Origin: Kiritimatiellia bacterium
GTDB taxonomy: Bacteria; Verrucomicrobiota; Kiritimatiellia; RFP12; UBA1067
Length of the DNA stretch: 64,000 bases
Direction of reading: 5' to 3'
Assembly (NCBI GenBank): GCA_017454745.1
Contig: JAFTCL010000018.1
Location: forward strand, 1 to 64,000
This document shows, piece by piece, positions 17,244 to 26,335 of the stretch. Position 1 is the first letter of the stretch. Every line of letters begins with the position of its first letter. Below the pieces are notes generated by a model. That model was not told the origin of the DNA, did not search any database, and saw only the letters and a program-made list of their open reading frames with translations. The position numbers and the translations under genes are program-made.

Positions 17244-20117
17244 TTACTTGGCAATGGCGTTAACCCGCCCAGCCACCATCTTGAAGGTGGCCTTGCCGTT
17301 GATGTCGCCCAAGAATTTGATGCCATCCTTGGCCAGACGCAACTCGGCGGGGGCTTTGCCGTTGACGGTCAGTTTCGCCGCCGGGACGGGCAGGATGACA
17401 TCGGCGGTGGTATTGGCCGGAATTTCGGCGCTGAACTTCCAGACATCGCCATCGTAACGCCATGCGCTGGAGATCCGCCCGTAGGGGGAAGCGTAAACGG
17501 CCGAAACGTTTTCAATACGGTGGTCGGGAGTGGGGGCGAGCCGGATGTTCTTAAAACCGGGATTGGCGAAATCGTAACCGATACCCGCCATGGTGCCGTA
17601 CATCCAGGACGCGACCGCTCCGTAGGCGTAATGGTTGAAGGAGTTCATTCCGGCATCGCCGAAACCGCGCTCCAGCGTATAGGAGTTCCACCGCTCCCAA
17701 ATGGTGGTGGCGCCCTGATCCACCGAGTAGAGCCACGAGGGGTTCTGCCGCTGGAGAAGCAGAGCGTAGGCCGTATCCGGGCAACCGATCTTGGTAAGGG
17801 TTTCCATCAAGATCGAGGTGCCAAGGAACCCGGTCTGGAGGCGATTGCCGTGCCGCCGGATGTTGTCCAGCAGATACTGCCGGGTGGAAAGGTAAGCGGC
17901 GTCGGAAACGTGCAAATCGAGAAACAGCGAGAAGAGCGCCGCGCATTGGCAGCGGTACTTGTCCTTGATGGTGCCGTCGGGATTGAGGTAAGTCGCGGTA
18001 AAGAACTCGCGGGCTTCCTTTTCCATCTGGCCGTATTTCGCCGCATCGGCGGAGTTGCCGAGCGCCTGGGCGATCTCGGTCATCATGCGGCAGTCCCAAA
18101 CCCAGTAACAGGCAGCAAGGTAGATCTTGATGTCGCCGTCGTTGCGCTCGTAGGCAAGCCAATCGCCGTAGTTCTGGCGGGGCGGACCCTTGTGGCGGGC
18201 GATGAAATCCACATAACGGCACATGGCGCGGTAATTGTCGGTCAAGATCGACTTATCGCCGTACATCCGGTACATGTTGTAAGGCACGATGACCCCGGCG
18301 TCCGCCCAACCGGTGACACCGGTGTTGTTGCCGTAGCACCCAAGCGGGGCGACCGAACGGAACGCGCCCTCCTCATCCTGAGAATCGCGCATATCCGCCA
18401 TCCACTTCGAGAGAAAACCGTAAACGTTGGCGTTGTAGGCGGCGGCGGTGGAGAACACCTGGGTGTCGGCCGTCCAGCCGCAACGCTCGTTGCGCTGGGG
18501 GCAATCGGTGGGAACGCTCAAGTAGTTGCTGTACTGACCCCAAAAGACATTTTTGAACAGCCGGTTGACCAATTCGTTGGAAGTGGTCAGCATACCGACT
18601 TCGTTACTCTTCGGGATGGAGGTAACCACCTCGCCGCGCAGCTTTTTGAAAGTCACCGGGGCGGTGGCGGTCACGGCGATATAGCGGAAACCAAAGAAGG
18701 AAAACTGCGGGCGATAGAACTCCTCGCCCTGCCCGGAAAGGGTGTATTTGATACCGGCGAAGATGTTCCGCAGGTTGCGCAGGTAAACGCTGCCCTCCGG
18801 CCCGTCGTTACCGCGGGACTTCAACCCCATCTGGTCGTTCAGCATTTCGGCGTGGCGGACGGTAACCTGAGTGCCGGCCTTGCCGGAGACGGCGAAACTC
18901 GGCCAGCCGGAAGCGTTTTGCGCGAAATCCACCAGCAGCGTCTCGCCGGGGTTCAACGCGATTTTATCGCCGTCGCGGTAGGTGCGGAGCGTCTTAACCT
19001 TGCCATACTGCTGGTCGGTTGCGCCTTCGGCGCCACTGTAAACCGAAATCGCGGCAGGCAGACGGACCAAATCCTCGCGGACCGTAACCGGCGGCCCCTG
19101 CAACGGGCGCAACTCGCCGGTAAAATCGGAAGTAACGCGGGACTTCGCCCAAACCGGGGTAAGCTGGCCGCCGCGCATCCAATCGGCGGTGATGCGGGCG
19201 TCATACTCTTCGCCGTCGAAAATCGAGGCGTTCACCACCGGACCGACGTAAGCGGCCATCCAAGAAGTGTCGGTGCCGAAACGAGACTCGCTGCCATCCT
19301 CGTAACGAACCACCAGCATCCCGCGAAAGCCGCTTTCGGTGCGTTTGCCGGTGTTGACAATCTGGTCGCGCCACCAGCCGCGGGTGACCAGCGCGGAGAA
19401 ACAGTTGGACTGCCCGGTTTCGGTCTTCAGCAGATGGGTGATATCGTACGAAAAATAATGGCGGCACTTCAGTACGTGGGTGAATCCGGGTTTCAGCACG
19501 TCACGGTAAAGCTTACCGGTGGCACCGCACCGGTTGGAAACCGGTTTCCCGTTCACATACGCCTCGAAAACGCCCATACCGGAGACGAACCACTGCGCGG
19601 ACGCCACAGGTTTTTGGTTGGCGATGATCTTGCGGAACGCGGCGGTCTCAATGCCGTTTTTGGCGGTGGCGGGGGTAATCCACTGCGAACCCGCCCAGCC
19701 TTCGGCGGACAACAGGCCGGTGGAGAACACGGCGCGTTTCGCGGCCAGCCAGGCGCCGTTTTCGTCCTGCACCGCCACCTCCCACGCATAACGGGTGGCG
19801 GGTTTCAGCGCGGGGCCGCGATAAACCACGCCGATCGACCCGGAGTCGGCGACCACGCCGGAATCCCAGACCGGCAGGTCGGGGGCGGCGGTCTCAAAAA
19901 CGCGAAGCCGGTAAGCCTTTTGTGCGGCGCCGGTGCGCTTGGACACCATCTGCCAGCTGAACGCGGGGGCGGAGTCAACACCGACCGCGACCGGAGACCA
20001 GTTGGTACGCAGCTCGGTTACGGCGGCGCTTTTGCCGGCAACGCCGGCCAGTTTGCAGCCGCCGACCAAGCCGGCGGCGGCGCAAAGCGCCAACACGGGG
20101 ACGCAAATCTTTTTCAT
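17244..20117 (-). CDS. GH78 alpha-L-rhamnosidase, predicted lipoprotein
   Basis: A 957-aa family 78 glycoside hydrolase that releases terminal alpha-L-rhamnose. The signal peptide ends in a lipobox-like VGGC (C21), so it is probably anchored to a membrane. N-terminal beta domains (ELRTNWSPVAV, FSWQMVS) precede the (alpha/alpha)6 barrel; the catalytic block is TDCPQRNERCGWTADTQ, with E544 the likely general acid. The C-terminal beta domain holds GYDFANPGFKNIRLAP. It lies between recA and mtaB on the same strand, 30 bp after recA, an odd mixture that looks like simple collinearity and not a functional unit. Confidence 0.92.
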   Translation of the reverse strand: MKKICVPVLALCAAAGLVGGCKLAGVAGKSAAVTELRTNWSPVAVGVDSAPAFSWQMVSKRTGAAQKAYRLRVFETAAPDLPVWDSGVVADSGSIGVVYRGPALKPATRYAWEVAVQDENGAWLAAKRAVFSTGLLSAEGWAGSQWITPATAKNGIETAAFRKIIANQKPVASAQWFVSGMGVFEAYVNGKPVSNRCGATGKLYRDVLKPGFTHVLKCRHYFSYDITHLLKTETGQSNCFSALVTRGWWRDQIVNTGKRTESGFRGMLVVRYEDGSESRFGTDTSWMAAYVGPVVNASIFDGEEYDARITADWMRGGQLTPVWAKSRVTSDFTGELRPLQGPPVTVREDLVRLPAAISVYSGAEGATDQQYGKVKTLRTYRDGDKIALNPGETLLVDFAQNASGWPSFAVSGKAGTQVTVRHAEMLNDQMGLKSRGNDGPEGSVYLRNLRNIFAGIKYTLSGQGEEFYRPQFSFFGFRYIAVTATAPVTFKKLRGEVVTSIPKSNEVGMLTTSNELVNRLFKNVFWGQYSNYLSVPTDCPQRNERCGWTADTQVFSTAAAYNANVYGFLSKWMADMRDSQDEEGAFRSVAPLGCYGNNTGVTGWADAGVIVPYNMYRMYGDKSILTDNYRAMCRYVDFIARHKGPPRQNYGDWLAYERNDGDIKIYLAACYWVWDCRMMTEIAQALGNSADAAKYGQMEKEAREFFTATYLNPDGTIKDKYRCQCAALFSLFLDLHVSDAAYLSTRQYLLDNIRRHGNRLQTGFLGTSILMETLTKIGCPDTAYALLLQRQNPSWLYSVDQGATTIWERWNSYTLERGFGDAGMNSFNHYAYGAVASWMYGTMAGIGYDFANPGFKNIRLAPTPDHRIENVSAVYASPYGRISSAWRYDGDVWKFSAEIPANTTADVILPVPAAKLTVNGKAPAELRLAKDGIKFLGDINGKATFKMVAGRVNAIAK

Positions 20118-20147
20118 CGCGGAATCCTTCTTCAGGGGGTAATGGGG

Positions 20148-21152
20148 TTATTTTATCGCCGGGGCCGGCTCGGCCTTGATTTTTTCGATAATCTCGGCGA
20201 CCGTGTCGGGATGGTTGCGCAAGAATTCGGTGGCCGCGATCGCGCCCTGGCCGATCTGCTCGGCACCGTAGCTGAGCCAAGAACCGCGCTTGTTGACGAT
20301 GCCGCGGGCCAGCGCCGCATCCAGCACCGAACCCTCCCAGGAAATGCCGCGGGAATAAAGAATGTCAAACTCCGCCTCGGTGAAGGGCGGCGCGACTTTG
20401 TTTTTGACCACCTTCACGCGGGTGCGGTTGCCGATTACCGTGCCGGAGGGGTCTTTGATCGCTCCAATGCGCTGGACGTTCAACCGCACCGAGGCGTAGA
20501 ACTTCAGGGCTTTGCCGCCGGGGGTGGTTTCGGGGTTGCCAAACATCACGCCGATCTTCTCGCGAACCTGGTTGGTGAAGATGCAGAGCGTCTTGGTCTG
20601 CGCAATGGAACTGGTGAGCTTACGCATCGCCTGAGACATCAGGCGGGCCTGCAATCCCATGTGGGAATCGCCCATGTTGCCGTCGATCTCCGCCTGCGGG
20701 GTCAAGGCCGCAACGGAATCCACCACAATCACGTCCAACGCGCCGCTCTTGACCAGCTGTTCGGTGATGGTGAGCGCCTCTTCGCCGGAATTCGGCTGGG
20801 ACACCAGCAGGTTGTCCAAATCCACGCCGATGCGGCGGGCGTATGCGGGGTCCAAAGCATGCTCGGCATCGACAAACGCCGCCAATCCGCCATCCTTCTG
20901 AGCGTTGGCGATCACGTGCAGCGCAAGCGTGGTCTTGCCGGACGACTCCTGCCCGTAAACCTCCACGATGCGCCCGCGCGGCAAACCGCCCACTCCAAGC
21001 GCCAAGTCAAGCGACAGCGCGGCGGTGGAAATCACCGGAATGTCTTTGGCGCCCTCCGCGCCAAGGCGCATGATGGCACTGTCTCCAAACTCTTTGCGGA
21101 TCTGACTCAACACCGCGTCCAACTGCGTGTTTGCCGTCTTCTTTTCAGCCAT
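20148..21152 (-). CDS. recA: Recombinase RecA
   Basis: A 334-aa RecA with Walker [10 protein letters not shown] at residues 67-75, the Walker B region [12 protein letters not shown], the L1 loop [18 protein letters not shown] and the L2 region [19 protein letters not shown]. It polymerises on single-stranded DNA for homologous recombination and DNA-damage signalling. A strong GGGGG Shine-Dalgarno precedes the ATG. The C-terminal tail is short and ends in an Ala/Pro-rich stretch. No classical LexA box (GAAC-N4-GTTC or CTG-N10-CAG) was seen upstream, but the box of this lineage is unknown to me. Confidence 0.97.
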   Translation of the reverse strand: MAEKKTANTQLDAVLSQIRKEFGDSAIMRLGAEGAKDIPVISTAALSLDLALGVGGLPRGRIVEVYGQESSGKTTLALHVIANAQKDGGLAAFVDAEHALDPAYARRIGVDLDNLLVSQPNSGEEALTITEQLVKSGALDVIVVDSVAALTPQAEIDGNMGDSHMGLQARLMSQAMRKLTSSIAQTKTLCIFTNQVREKIGVMFGNPETTPGGKALKFYASVRLNVQRIGAIKDPSGTVIGNRTRVKVVKNKVAPPFTEAEFDILYSRGISWEGSVLDAALARGIVNKRGSWLSYGAEQIGQGAIAATEFLRNHPDTVAEIIEKIKAEPAPAIK

Positions 21153-21189
21153 AGGAACCCCCTTTTGGAAAGATTAAAAAACCAAGATA

Positions 21190-21218
21190 AGGATACGGCA
21201 AAAAGGGCGGAAAATCAA
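21190..21218 (-). promoter_or_regulatory. recA: Putative recA promoter
   Basis: TTGATT (21213-21218), 17-nt spacer, TATCCT (21190-21195) on the minus strand, about 40 bp upstream of the start codon. Confidence 0.45.
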
Positions 21219-21257
21219 GCCGCAAATGGAACGGTCCGGAATATTTTTGCCGCTAGA

Positions 21258-22172
21258 CTACTTCTCGCCGAAAACCAACTTTATGAAGGCAGGGTTTTCA
21301 TAACACGCGCCGCCGTGTTTTTTACCCTCGACTTCGGCGAAAACGAGATGCCCTTTCAACTGCGGGAAACCCTCAACGTGTTTGCGGAAATTCAAAAACC
21401 GCTCGTACCGGTTTGCGCCCTGGGTCATCGCCGACGATTGCATGTCGAGCCACTCCCTCGCCCGGTCTTCCGTCCCGCAGAAACAAAGGCAGTAGCGCGA
21501 GGCGAGCCGGTTCAAAACCGAATCCCGCGTCGCGCCGGCCGCATACCGGTTCCGTTCCGCCAGCCCGTAGTGCCAGGGCTGGGCTTCTTCCAGAAACAGC
21601 CACGAAGAGGGCGCACCGGCCGCAAAATTCAACTCCAGACCCGCCCTCGGCTTAATGTCCGTAGTGGCAACATAGCGGCTGACGACTTGTCCGCCGGCCG
21701 AATAACCGCAAATGAGTACGGTTTTAAGCGCGGGATAAAGCGACTGGTCGTTAAGCTTTTCAAAAATCCGGTCGATTACGTCATACGACGAAAAATCCTT
21801 CGCCACCGGCGAATCCGACCCGCTCTGCCAGGAATCCCGCCCCCAATACACTTGTTTCTTCTTCTGCCCGTCGTCGAGCATGTGTTCAACCACGATGCAC
21901 GGTGCGACAAAATAGACAGACGAGATGTCGCGGTAGTTTTCGAGAATCGGGCGTATCTTATCCGCGCCATCCTTCATCCCCCCGTTAACGCCATGGATGA
22001 TGACCACCGCGTGTTCGCTCTTATCGTCCTTTTGGTCAAGCGGATGTTCGGCGAAATAGCGGAGCCCGCGCCCCTCCGAACCCGCCACCGGAAACATAAA
22101 CGCCTTGCCTTCATCGGCCCAAGCCGCGGAAACCACACCCAGTGCCGCCATGATTAATGTTATCGCTTTCAT
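21258..22172 (-). CDS. Secreted alpha/beta-hydrolase-like protein
   Basis: A 304-aa exported protein (signal peptide MKAITLIMAALGVVSAAWA). HAVVIIHGVNGG supplies the oxyanion-side motif and GYSAGG (nucleophile serine) the elbow of an alpha/beta hydrolase; KHGGACYEN near the C-terminus could supply the histidine. Substrate is unknown; an esterase or deacetylase acting on plant or host glycans is the contextual guess. AAGGA precedes the ATG at a good distance. It follows the second hydrolase gene by 21 bp, and the pair probably forms a two-gene operon ahead of the recA promoter. Confidence 0.75.
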   Translation of the reverse strand: MKAITLIMAALGVVSAAWADEGKAFMFPVAGSEGRGLRYFAEHPLDQKDDKSEHAVVIIHGVNGGMKDGADKIRPILENYRDISSVYFVAPCIVVEHMLDDGQKKKQVYWGRDSWQSGSDSPVAKDFSSYDVIDRIFEKLNDQSLYPALKTVLICGYSAGGQVVSRYVATTDIKPRAGLELNFAAGAPSSWLFLEEAQPWHYGLAERNRYAAGATRDSVLNRLASRYCLCFCGTEDRAREWLDMQSSAMTQGANRYERFLNFRKHVEGFPQLKGHLVFAEVEGKKHGGACYENPAFIKLVFGEK

Positions 22173-22193
22173 CTGTTGTCATCCTTTTGCGCT

Positions 22194-23411
22194 TTAAGGC
22201 AGTTCCACCACAAGCCGCGCGGTGTAGTCCCGGGAATCTTTAAGTGGTTCAGGGTTGACGGTCAGGCTCTTTCCTCCAATCTCCACGGTGAAGGGCTTTG
22301 ACAAATCACCCATTTGCGGAGCGAGAAGTATCGCGAACCGCTTTACGTTTTCGGCCTCAACCTTGAAGCGGTTACCACCGAGATTCTCCGCAACGATGCG
22401 GGCGGAATCTATCTGAAGGCGTTTCTCGATTTTGTAGGTTTGCGCCTTTAGGTCTTCCTCTTTCTCCGCAATCTGCGGCCCGAGCAGAATTATCGTGTCC
22501 AGCTCAATGGTCCCGTCGGTTTTTTCGATCAGTTCAAGCCAACGGGCTTTCGTCAAACGCTCGATATCCGGATGCAGCGAACCGCACGGTGTGATCAGCG
22601 CGGTTTTACGGGCGTAGGGGTTGCGCCGCCTGTTCAGCGTCCACTCAAAAAAGCGTTTTGTCGATTCTTTGGCGGCTGGACACGCGAGCGAGTGCCCCTC
22701 CGCGTGCTCATCGTAAACGTGTTCGACCCCGTTGCTACTCATCAGCGCGTCCGCCGCGCGGGCGTAGGAGACCCCGGTCCAGTTATGCGGGCGGGCGTGC
22801 TTCGGCATGGCGTACGGCGGTTCCGGCGAACAATCCCGGCGACCGTGCTCGATGTAAACCGGCGTCCCCAAGAGCGACCGAAAATCCGACCGGCACCACG
22901 CACCGGCGCTCATCCAAATGCCGGCGAAACGGTCGGCCATCACCTGTCCCAAATGGTACGTCCCGAATCCACCCATCGAATGTCCGCCGAGAAACACCCG
23001 GTCCGGGTCGATCTTATATTTGGCGGAAGCGGCGGCAATCGCGGCATCGATGTATTTGGTAACGCCTTCCCGGTTCCAGCGCGAACCTCTCCATTTTTCT
23101 TTTTCCCCGACCGGAGGCGCCGAGGGCGCGGCAACGATAAACGGGGCTTTTTTGAATTCCGGCATCATGTAGCCCGTCTCCTCGTTCAGGTATTTTTCCG
23201 GGGCGGTATCCGGGGTGTTGCCGTTGCCGCCGTGCAGGAAAATCAGCAGCGCGGAGGGTTTTGAAAGGTCGGTCCCCTCCGGAACGTAATAATAGATGCG
23301 TCCGGAATCCCGGCCGGGGGCCGGCGAGTCAAAAGAAAGCCGCGGCCCGGCGTTTTCCGCCAAACACCCCGCACCTACCGCAACCGTTAATGCAAACACC
23401 GCAATTTTCAT
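22194..23411 (-). CDS. Secreted esterase-like hydrolase
   Basis: A 405-aa exported alpha/beta hydrolase. The start at 23411 (GGAGG at 7-8 nt) gives a signal peptide MKIAVFALTVAVGAGCLA; the upstream in-frame codons lack one. LLIFLHGGNGN and GGHSMGG, with the nucleophile serine, match polyhydroxybutyrate-depolymerase/feruloyl-esterase-like proteins, and HAEGHSLACP may hold the catalytic histidine. An extra C-terminal domain of about 130 residues, with a LDTIILLGPQIAEKEEDLKAQ stretch and beta-rich tail, is unassigned. It probably attacks ester substituents on polysaccharides. Confidence 0.75.
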   Translation of the reverse strand: MKIAVFALTVAVGAGCLAENAGPRLSFDSPAPGRDSGRIYYYVPEGTDLSKPSALLIFLHGGNGNTPDTAPEKYLNEETGYMMPEFKKAPFIVAAPSAPPVGEKEKWRGSRWNREGVTKYIDAAIAAASAKYKIDPDRVFLGGHSMGGFGTYHLGQVMADRFAGIWMSAGAWCRSDFRSLLGTPVYIEHGRRDCSPEPPYAMPKHARPHNWTGVSYARAADALMSSNGVEHVYDEHAEGHSLACPAAKESTKRFFEWTLNRRRNPYARKTALITPCGSLHPDIERLTKARWLELIEKTDGTIELDTIILLGPQIAEKEEDLKAQTYKIEKRLQIDSARIVAENLGGNRFKVEAENVKRFAILLAPQMGDLSKPFTVEIGGKSLTVNPEPLKDSRDYTARLVVELP

Positions 23412-23544
23412 ATATCCTCCACTATAAAACCTCCGCTTACCGGAGAAGTTGTATTTTCGCAAAAATTGCCCTTGCCGTCAACGGCGAAAATTCCGGTTTT
23501 TAAGTTTTTCGGCATTACCGCTTTTTTCTCCCGTCACTTCGCTA

Positions 23545-23573
23545 TTGACTTGCCGGACGACAGCGGATAAGAT
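23545..23573 (+). promoter_or_regulatory. priA: Promoter of priA, probably leaderless
   Basis: TTGACT (23545-23550), 17-nt spacer, TAAGAT (23568-23573). The ATG at 23582 comes 8 nt after the -10 box, with no Shine-Dalgarno between. Confidence 0.6.
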
Positions 23574-23581
23574 TTGCCGCC

Positions 23582-25888
23582 ATGAATCAAAAGCAGAACC
23601 ATAGCTTTCGCGAAAAACCGCAACCGCCCGCTACACCGACCGTGGCGCGGGTGGCGACCGAGTTTGCCGCCGACCGTTTTTTCGACTACGCCGTGCCGCC
23701 GGAACTGGCGGGACGGATCCGGATCGGACAGCAGGTGCGGGCGGAATTCGGCAACCGCGTTGTGGAGGCGTATGTTGTGGAACTGCCCCAAACGGCGGAA
23801 CCGGCCGCGAACGCGCCGGCGGAATCCGACCTTTTCGGAGAAATCCCGGCGGCGGCGAAACGGCGTCTGAAGCCGATTCTGGAAATCGTGGACGACACCC
23901 CGTTTCTTTCCCGGCCGCTGCTTGAACTCGCGCGATGGATGGCTGATTACACCTGCTCGCCGTTTGAGATCGTGTTGCGCAACATCCTGCCGTCCGTCAT
24001 CCGCCGCCACGAAGTCCGCGAAAAAGAACTGTTCTTCGTTACCCCGCAATCCGGCGACTTCGAATTGACCAAACGGCAGGGCGAACTGTTGGATAACCTG
24101 CGCCGGGTGGACGGCGGATGGCTGCATCTGCTGGCCAAAGAGTTCTCCTGCTCTCCGGGCACGCTGCGCAAACTGGAGGAGCGCGGCGCGGTTAAAATCG
24201 AAAAGAAAAACCTCCGCCGCAACCCGATGGCCAACCGGCGCATCTTGCCGACCCGGCCGAAACCGCTGATGGCGGAGCAGGAGACCGCGCTGCGGCAGAT
24301 TATCGAGTTGCTGGATACGGACGGCAAAAAACTGCCGCTGCTGCTTTTCGGGGTGACCGGTTCCGGCAAAACCGAGGTTTATCTGCAAGCCATCGCCCAT
24401 GCGCTGGAACGGGGCAAAGGGGCGATTGTGCTGGTGCCGGAAATCGCCCTCACGCCGCAGACCGTGCACCGTTTCGCGTCCCGCTTCGGGGACAAGGTGG
24501 CGGTACTGCACAGCGCGTTGGGAGCCGGAGAGCGTTACGACGAGTGGCACCGCATCCGCACCGGCGAAGCGTCGGTGGTAGTGGGCCCGCGTTCTGCGGT
24601 GTTCGCCCCGGTGCGCGATTTGGGATTGATTGTGGTGGATGAGGAGCACGAACCCTCCTACAAACAGGACGAAACCCCGCATTACCACGCCCGCGACATC
24701 GCGGTGATGCGGGCGCATCTGGAGAAATGCGCCGTGGTTCTGGGCAGCGCCACCCCGTCAATGGAGAGCTGGAACAACGTCAACTGCGGCAAATACCGCC
24801 TCGCCACGATGGCCGCGAGGGTGGAGAACCGCCCGATGCCGGCGGTGCAGATCGTGGATATGCGCCTCGAAACCGCCCGCGCCGGACACGCCCAGATTTT
24901 TTCCGAATCGCTGCTGGACGCGTTGAGGCTTCGGCTCGACCGCGGGGAACAGTCGATCCTGTTCCTAAATCGGCGCGGCTATTCGAGGTCGCTGGTTTGC
25001 CCGAGCTGCGGATACACGGCAACTTGCGAGGCATGCGCGCTCGCTTACACCTACCATCAGGCGGATTCCTGTTTGCGTTGCCACATCTGCGGCGACTGGA
25101 AACCGCTGCCGGAGCGTTGCCCGGAATGCGGTGACCCGGCGTTCAAGTATCAGGGGGTTGGAACCCAGCGGGTGGAACTTTTGCTCAAGAAATGTTTCCC
25201 GCAGGCGCGGGTGCTGCGCATGGACGCGGACGTGACTTCGCGAAAGCACAGCCACGACGAAATTCTGTCGGTTTTCAGGAGCGGGCAGGCGGACATTCTG
25301 ATCGGCACCCAAATGATAGCCAAGGGGTTGGACTTCCCGAATGTCACGCTGGTGGGGGTGCTGTCCGCCGACACCAGTCTGCAAATGCCGGATTTCCGGG
25401 CGGCGGAACGCACCTATCAGCTGTTGGCGCAGGTTTCTGGCCGGGCGGGTCGGGCGGAGCTGCCCGGCGAAGTGTACATACAAACCTACCTGCCCGACCA
25501 CCCGGCAATCCGCGCGGCGGCTTCGGATTCGGGGTTCGCCGCGTTTGCCGACCGTGAACTGGCGGAACGCCGCCAAGGCAACTATCCGCCGTTTTCGCAT
25601 CTGGTGTGCCTCACCTTCAAGGGTACGGCGGAAGACGCGGTTCGGATAGCGGCCGAGAAATTTGCCGAGGCGATGCGCGGTGAAAAAAACGCATTTCCAA
25701 AGTTGCGCGTTTCCGCAGCCTGCCCCGCCCCGCTGGCAAAGGCAAAGGGATTTTTCCGCTACCAGCTGCTGCTCTTCGCCCCATCCGCCGGGCAAGCGGT
25801 GCGCCCGTTGCGCGAGGTGTGCCGAAATTTCGCGCTGCCAACCGGGGTAACAATGTCCATAGACGTCGATGCCGTAAACATCTGCTAA
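23582..25888 (+). CDS. priA: Primosomal protein N' (replication restart helicase PriA)
   Basis: A 768-aa superfamily 2 helicase that reloads the replisome at stalled forks. The N-terminal DNA-binding domain is followed by Walker A GVTGSGKTE (about residue 258), the DEEH box, and a cysteine-rich zinc module. Its CPSCGY, CEACAL, CHICGD and CPECGD pairs give the expected eight ligands for two zinc ions. The helicase C motifs IGTQMIAKGLDFP and QVSGRAGRA follow. The length is typical of the family. It stands alone on the plus strand with its own promoter. Confidence 0.96.
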   Translation: MNQKQNHSFREKPQPPATPTVARVATEFAADRFFDYAVPPELAGRIRIGQQVRAEFGNRVVEAYVVELPQTAEPAANAPAESDLFGEIPAAAKRRLKPILEIVDDTPFLSRPLLELARWMADYTCSPFEIVLRNILPSVIRRHEVREKELFFVTPQSGDFELTKRQGELLDNLRRVDGGWLHLLAKEFSCSPGTLRKLEERGAVKIEKKNLRRNPMANRRILPTRPKPLMAEQETALRQIIELLDTDGKKLPLLLFGVTGSGKTEVYLQAIAHALERGKGAIVLVPEIALTPQTVHRFASRFGDKVAVLHSALGAGERYDEWHRIRTGEASVVVGPRSAVFAPVRDLGLIVVDEEHEPSYKQDETPHYHARDIAVMRAHLEKCAVVLGSATPSMESWNNVNCGKYRLATMAARVENRPMPAVQIVDMRLETARAGHAQIFSESLLDALRLRLDRGEQSILFLNRRGYSRSLVCPSCGYTATCEACALAYTYHQADSCLRCHICGDWKPLPERCPECGDPAFKYQGVGTQRVELLLKKCFPQARVLRMDADVTSRKHSHDEILSVFRSGQADILIGTQMIAKGLDFPNVTLVGVLSADTSLQMPDFRAAERTYQLLAQVSGRAGRAELPGEVYIQTYLPDHPAIRAAASDSGFAAFADRELAERRQGNYPPFSHLVCLTFKGTAEDAVRIAAEKFAEAMRGEKNAFPKLRVSAACPAPLAKAKGFFRYQLLLFAPSAGQAVRPLREVCRNFALPTGVTMSIDVDAVNIC

Positions 25889-25901
25889 CAAACACCGGGA
25901 A

Positions 25902-26249
25902 TTATATTTTACGGAGCAGGGTATCGAGAAGACCGCCGGGGGCAATGTCGCCAACCCAGATTTCGGCGGCGTGACGCAAAACGTATTCGTTACACCAGGT
26001 AGCGACTTTTTTGTTGAGGCGCGATCCGGGCGGTTGCGGCGAGATTATCAAAGCGCGACCCACACGGCAGGCTTCGAGAATTTGCGGGTTGAAACCTGCT
26101 GCCTCAATATCGGTACAGGCGGCTTAAGCCGGCACTCCCAATGGGCATACCTGCACCACTTGGCGACCCTTGGCGAGTGCACGGCGTAACGCCTCGCGTT
26201 CATGTGTTGCCTTTAAAACATAATGCAATGTTAGCAAAAAAACACTTTG
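25902..26249 (-). pseudogene. Broken DprA-like (Rossmann-fold) gene remnant
   Basis: Reading the minus strand from 26249 to the TAA at 25902-25904 gives one continuous frame of 116 codons interrupted only by a TAA at 26124-26126. The first part reads HYVLKATHEREALRRALAKG and RQVVQVCPLGVP. The second part contains ACRVGRALIISPQPPGSRLN and the segment AAEIWVGDIAPGGLLDTLL. These blocks follow the order of DprA/SMF-type Rossmann proteins (beta strand, PPG loop, RN-like helix, VG...GGLL). The frame is preserved on both sides of the stop, so the lesion looks recent; the N-terminus also appears to be missing. No start codon with a Shine-Dalgarno is seen. Confidence 0.6.
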
Positions 26250-26335
26250 TCATGCAAGCCGATACACAAACATCGCATACTTTAAAACCGGCGGCAATAA
26301 TCTTCAGATCATTGCCGTTTACATAATTTATGAGT

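Noticed and set aside
21153-21257. SOS/LexA box upstream of recA
   Set aside because: No GAAC-N4-GTTC or CTG-N10-CAG site is present; lineage-specific boxes cannot be judged by eye.
16938-22157. A 1,739-codon open frame on the plus strand opposite mtaB, GH78, recA and a hydrolase
   Set aside because: It is a mirror of GC-rich codon use in real genes on the other strand, has no domain, signal or RBS, and spans four well-supported genes and their gaps.
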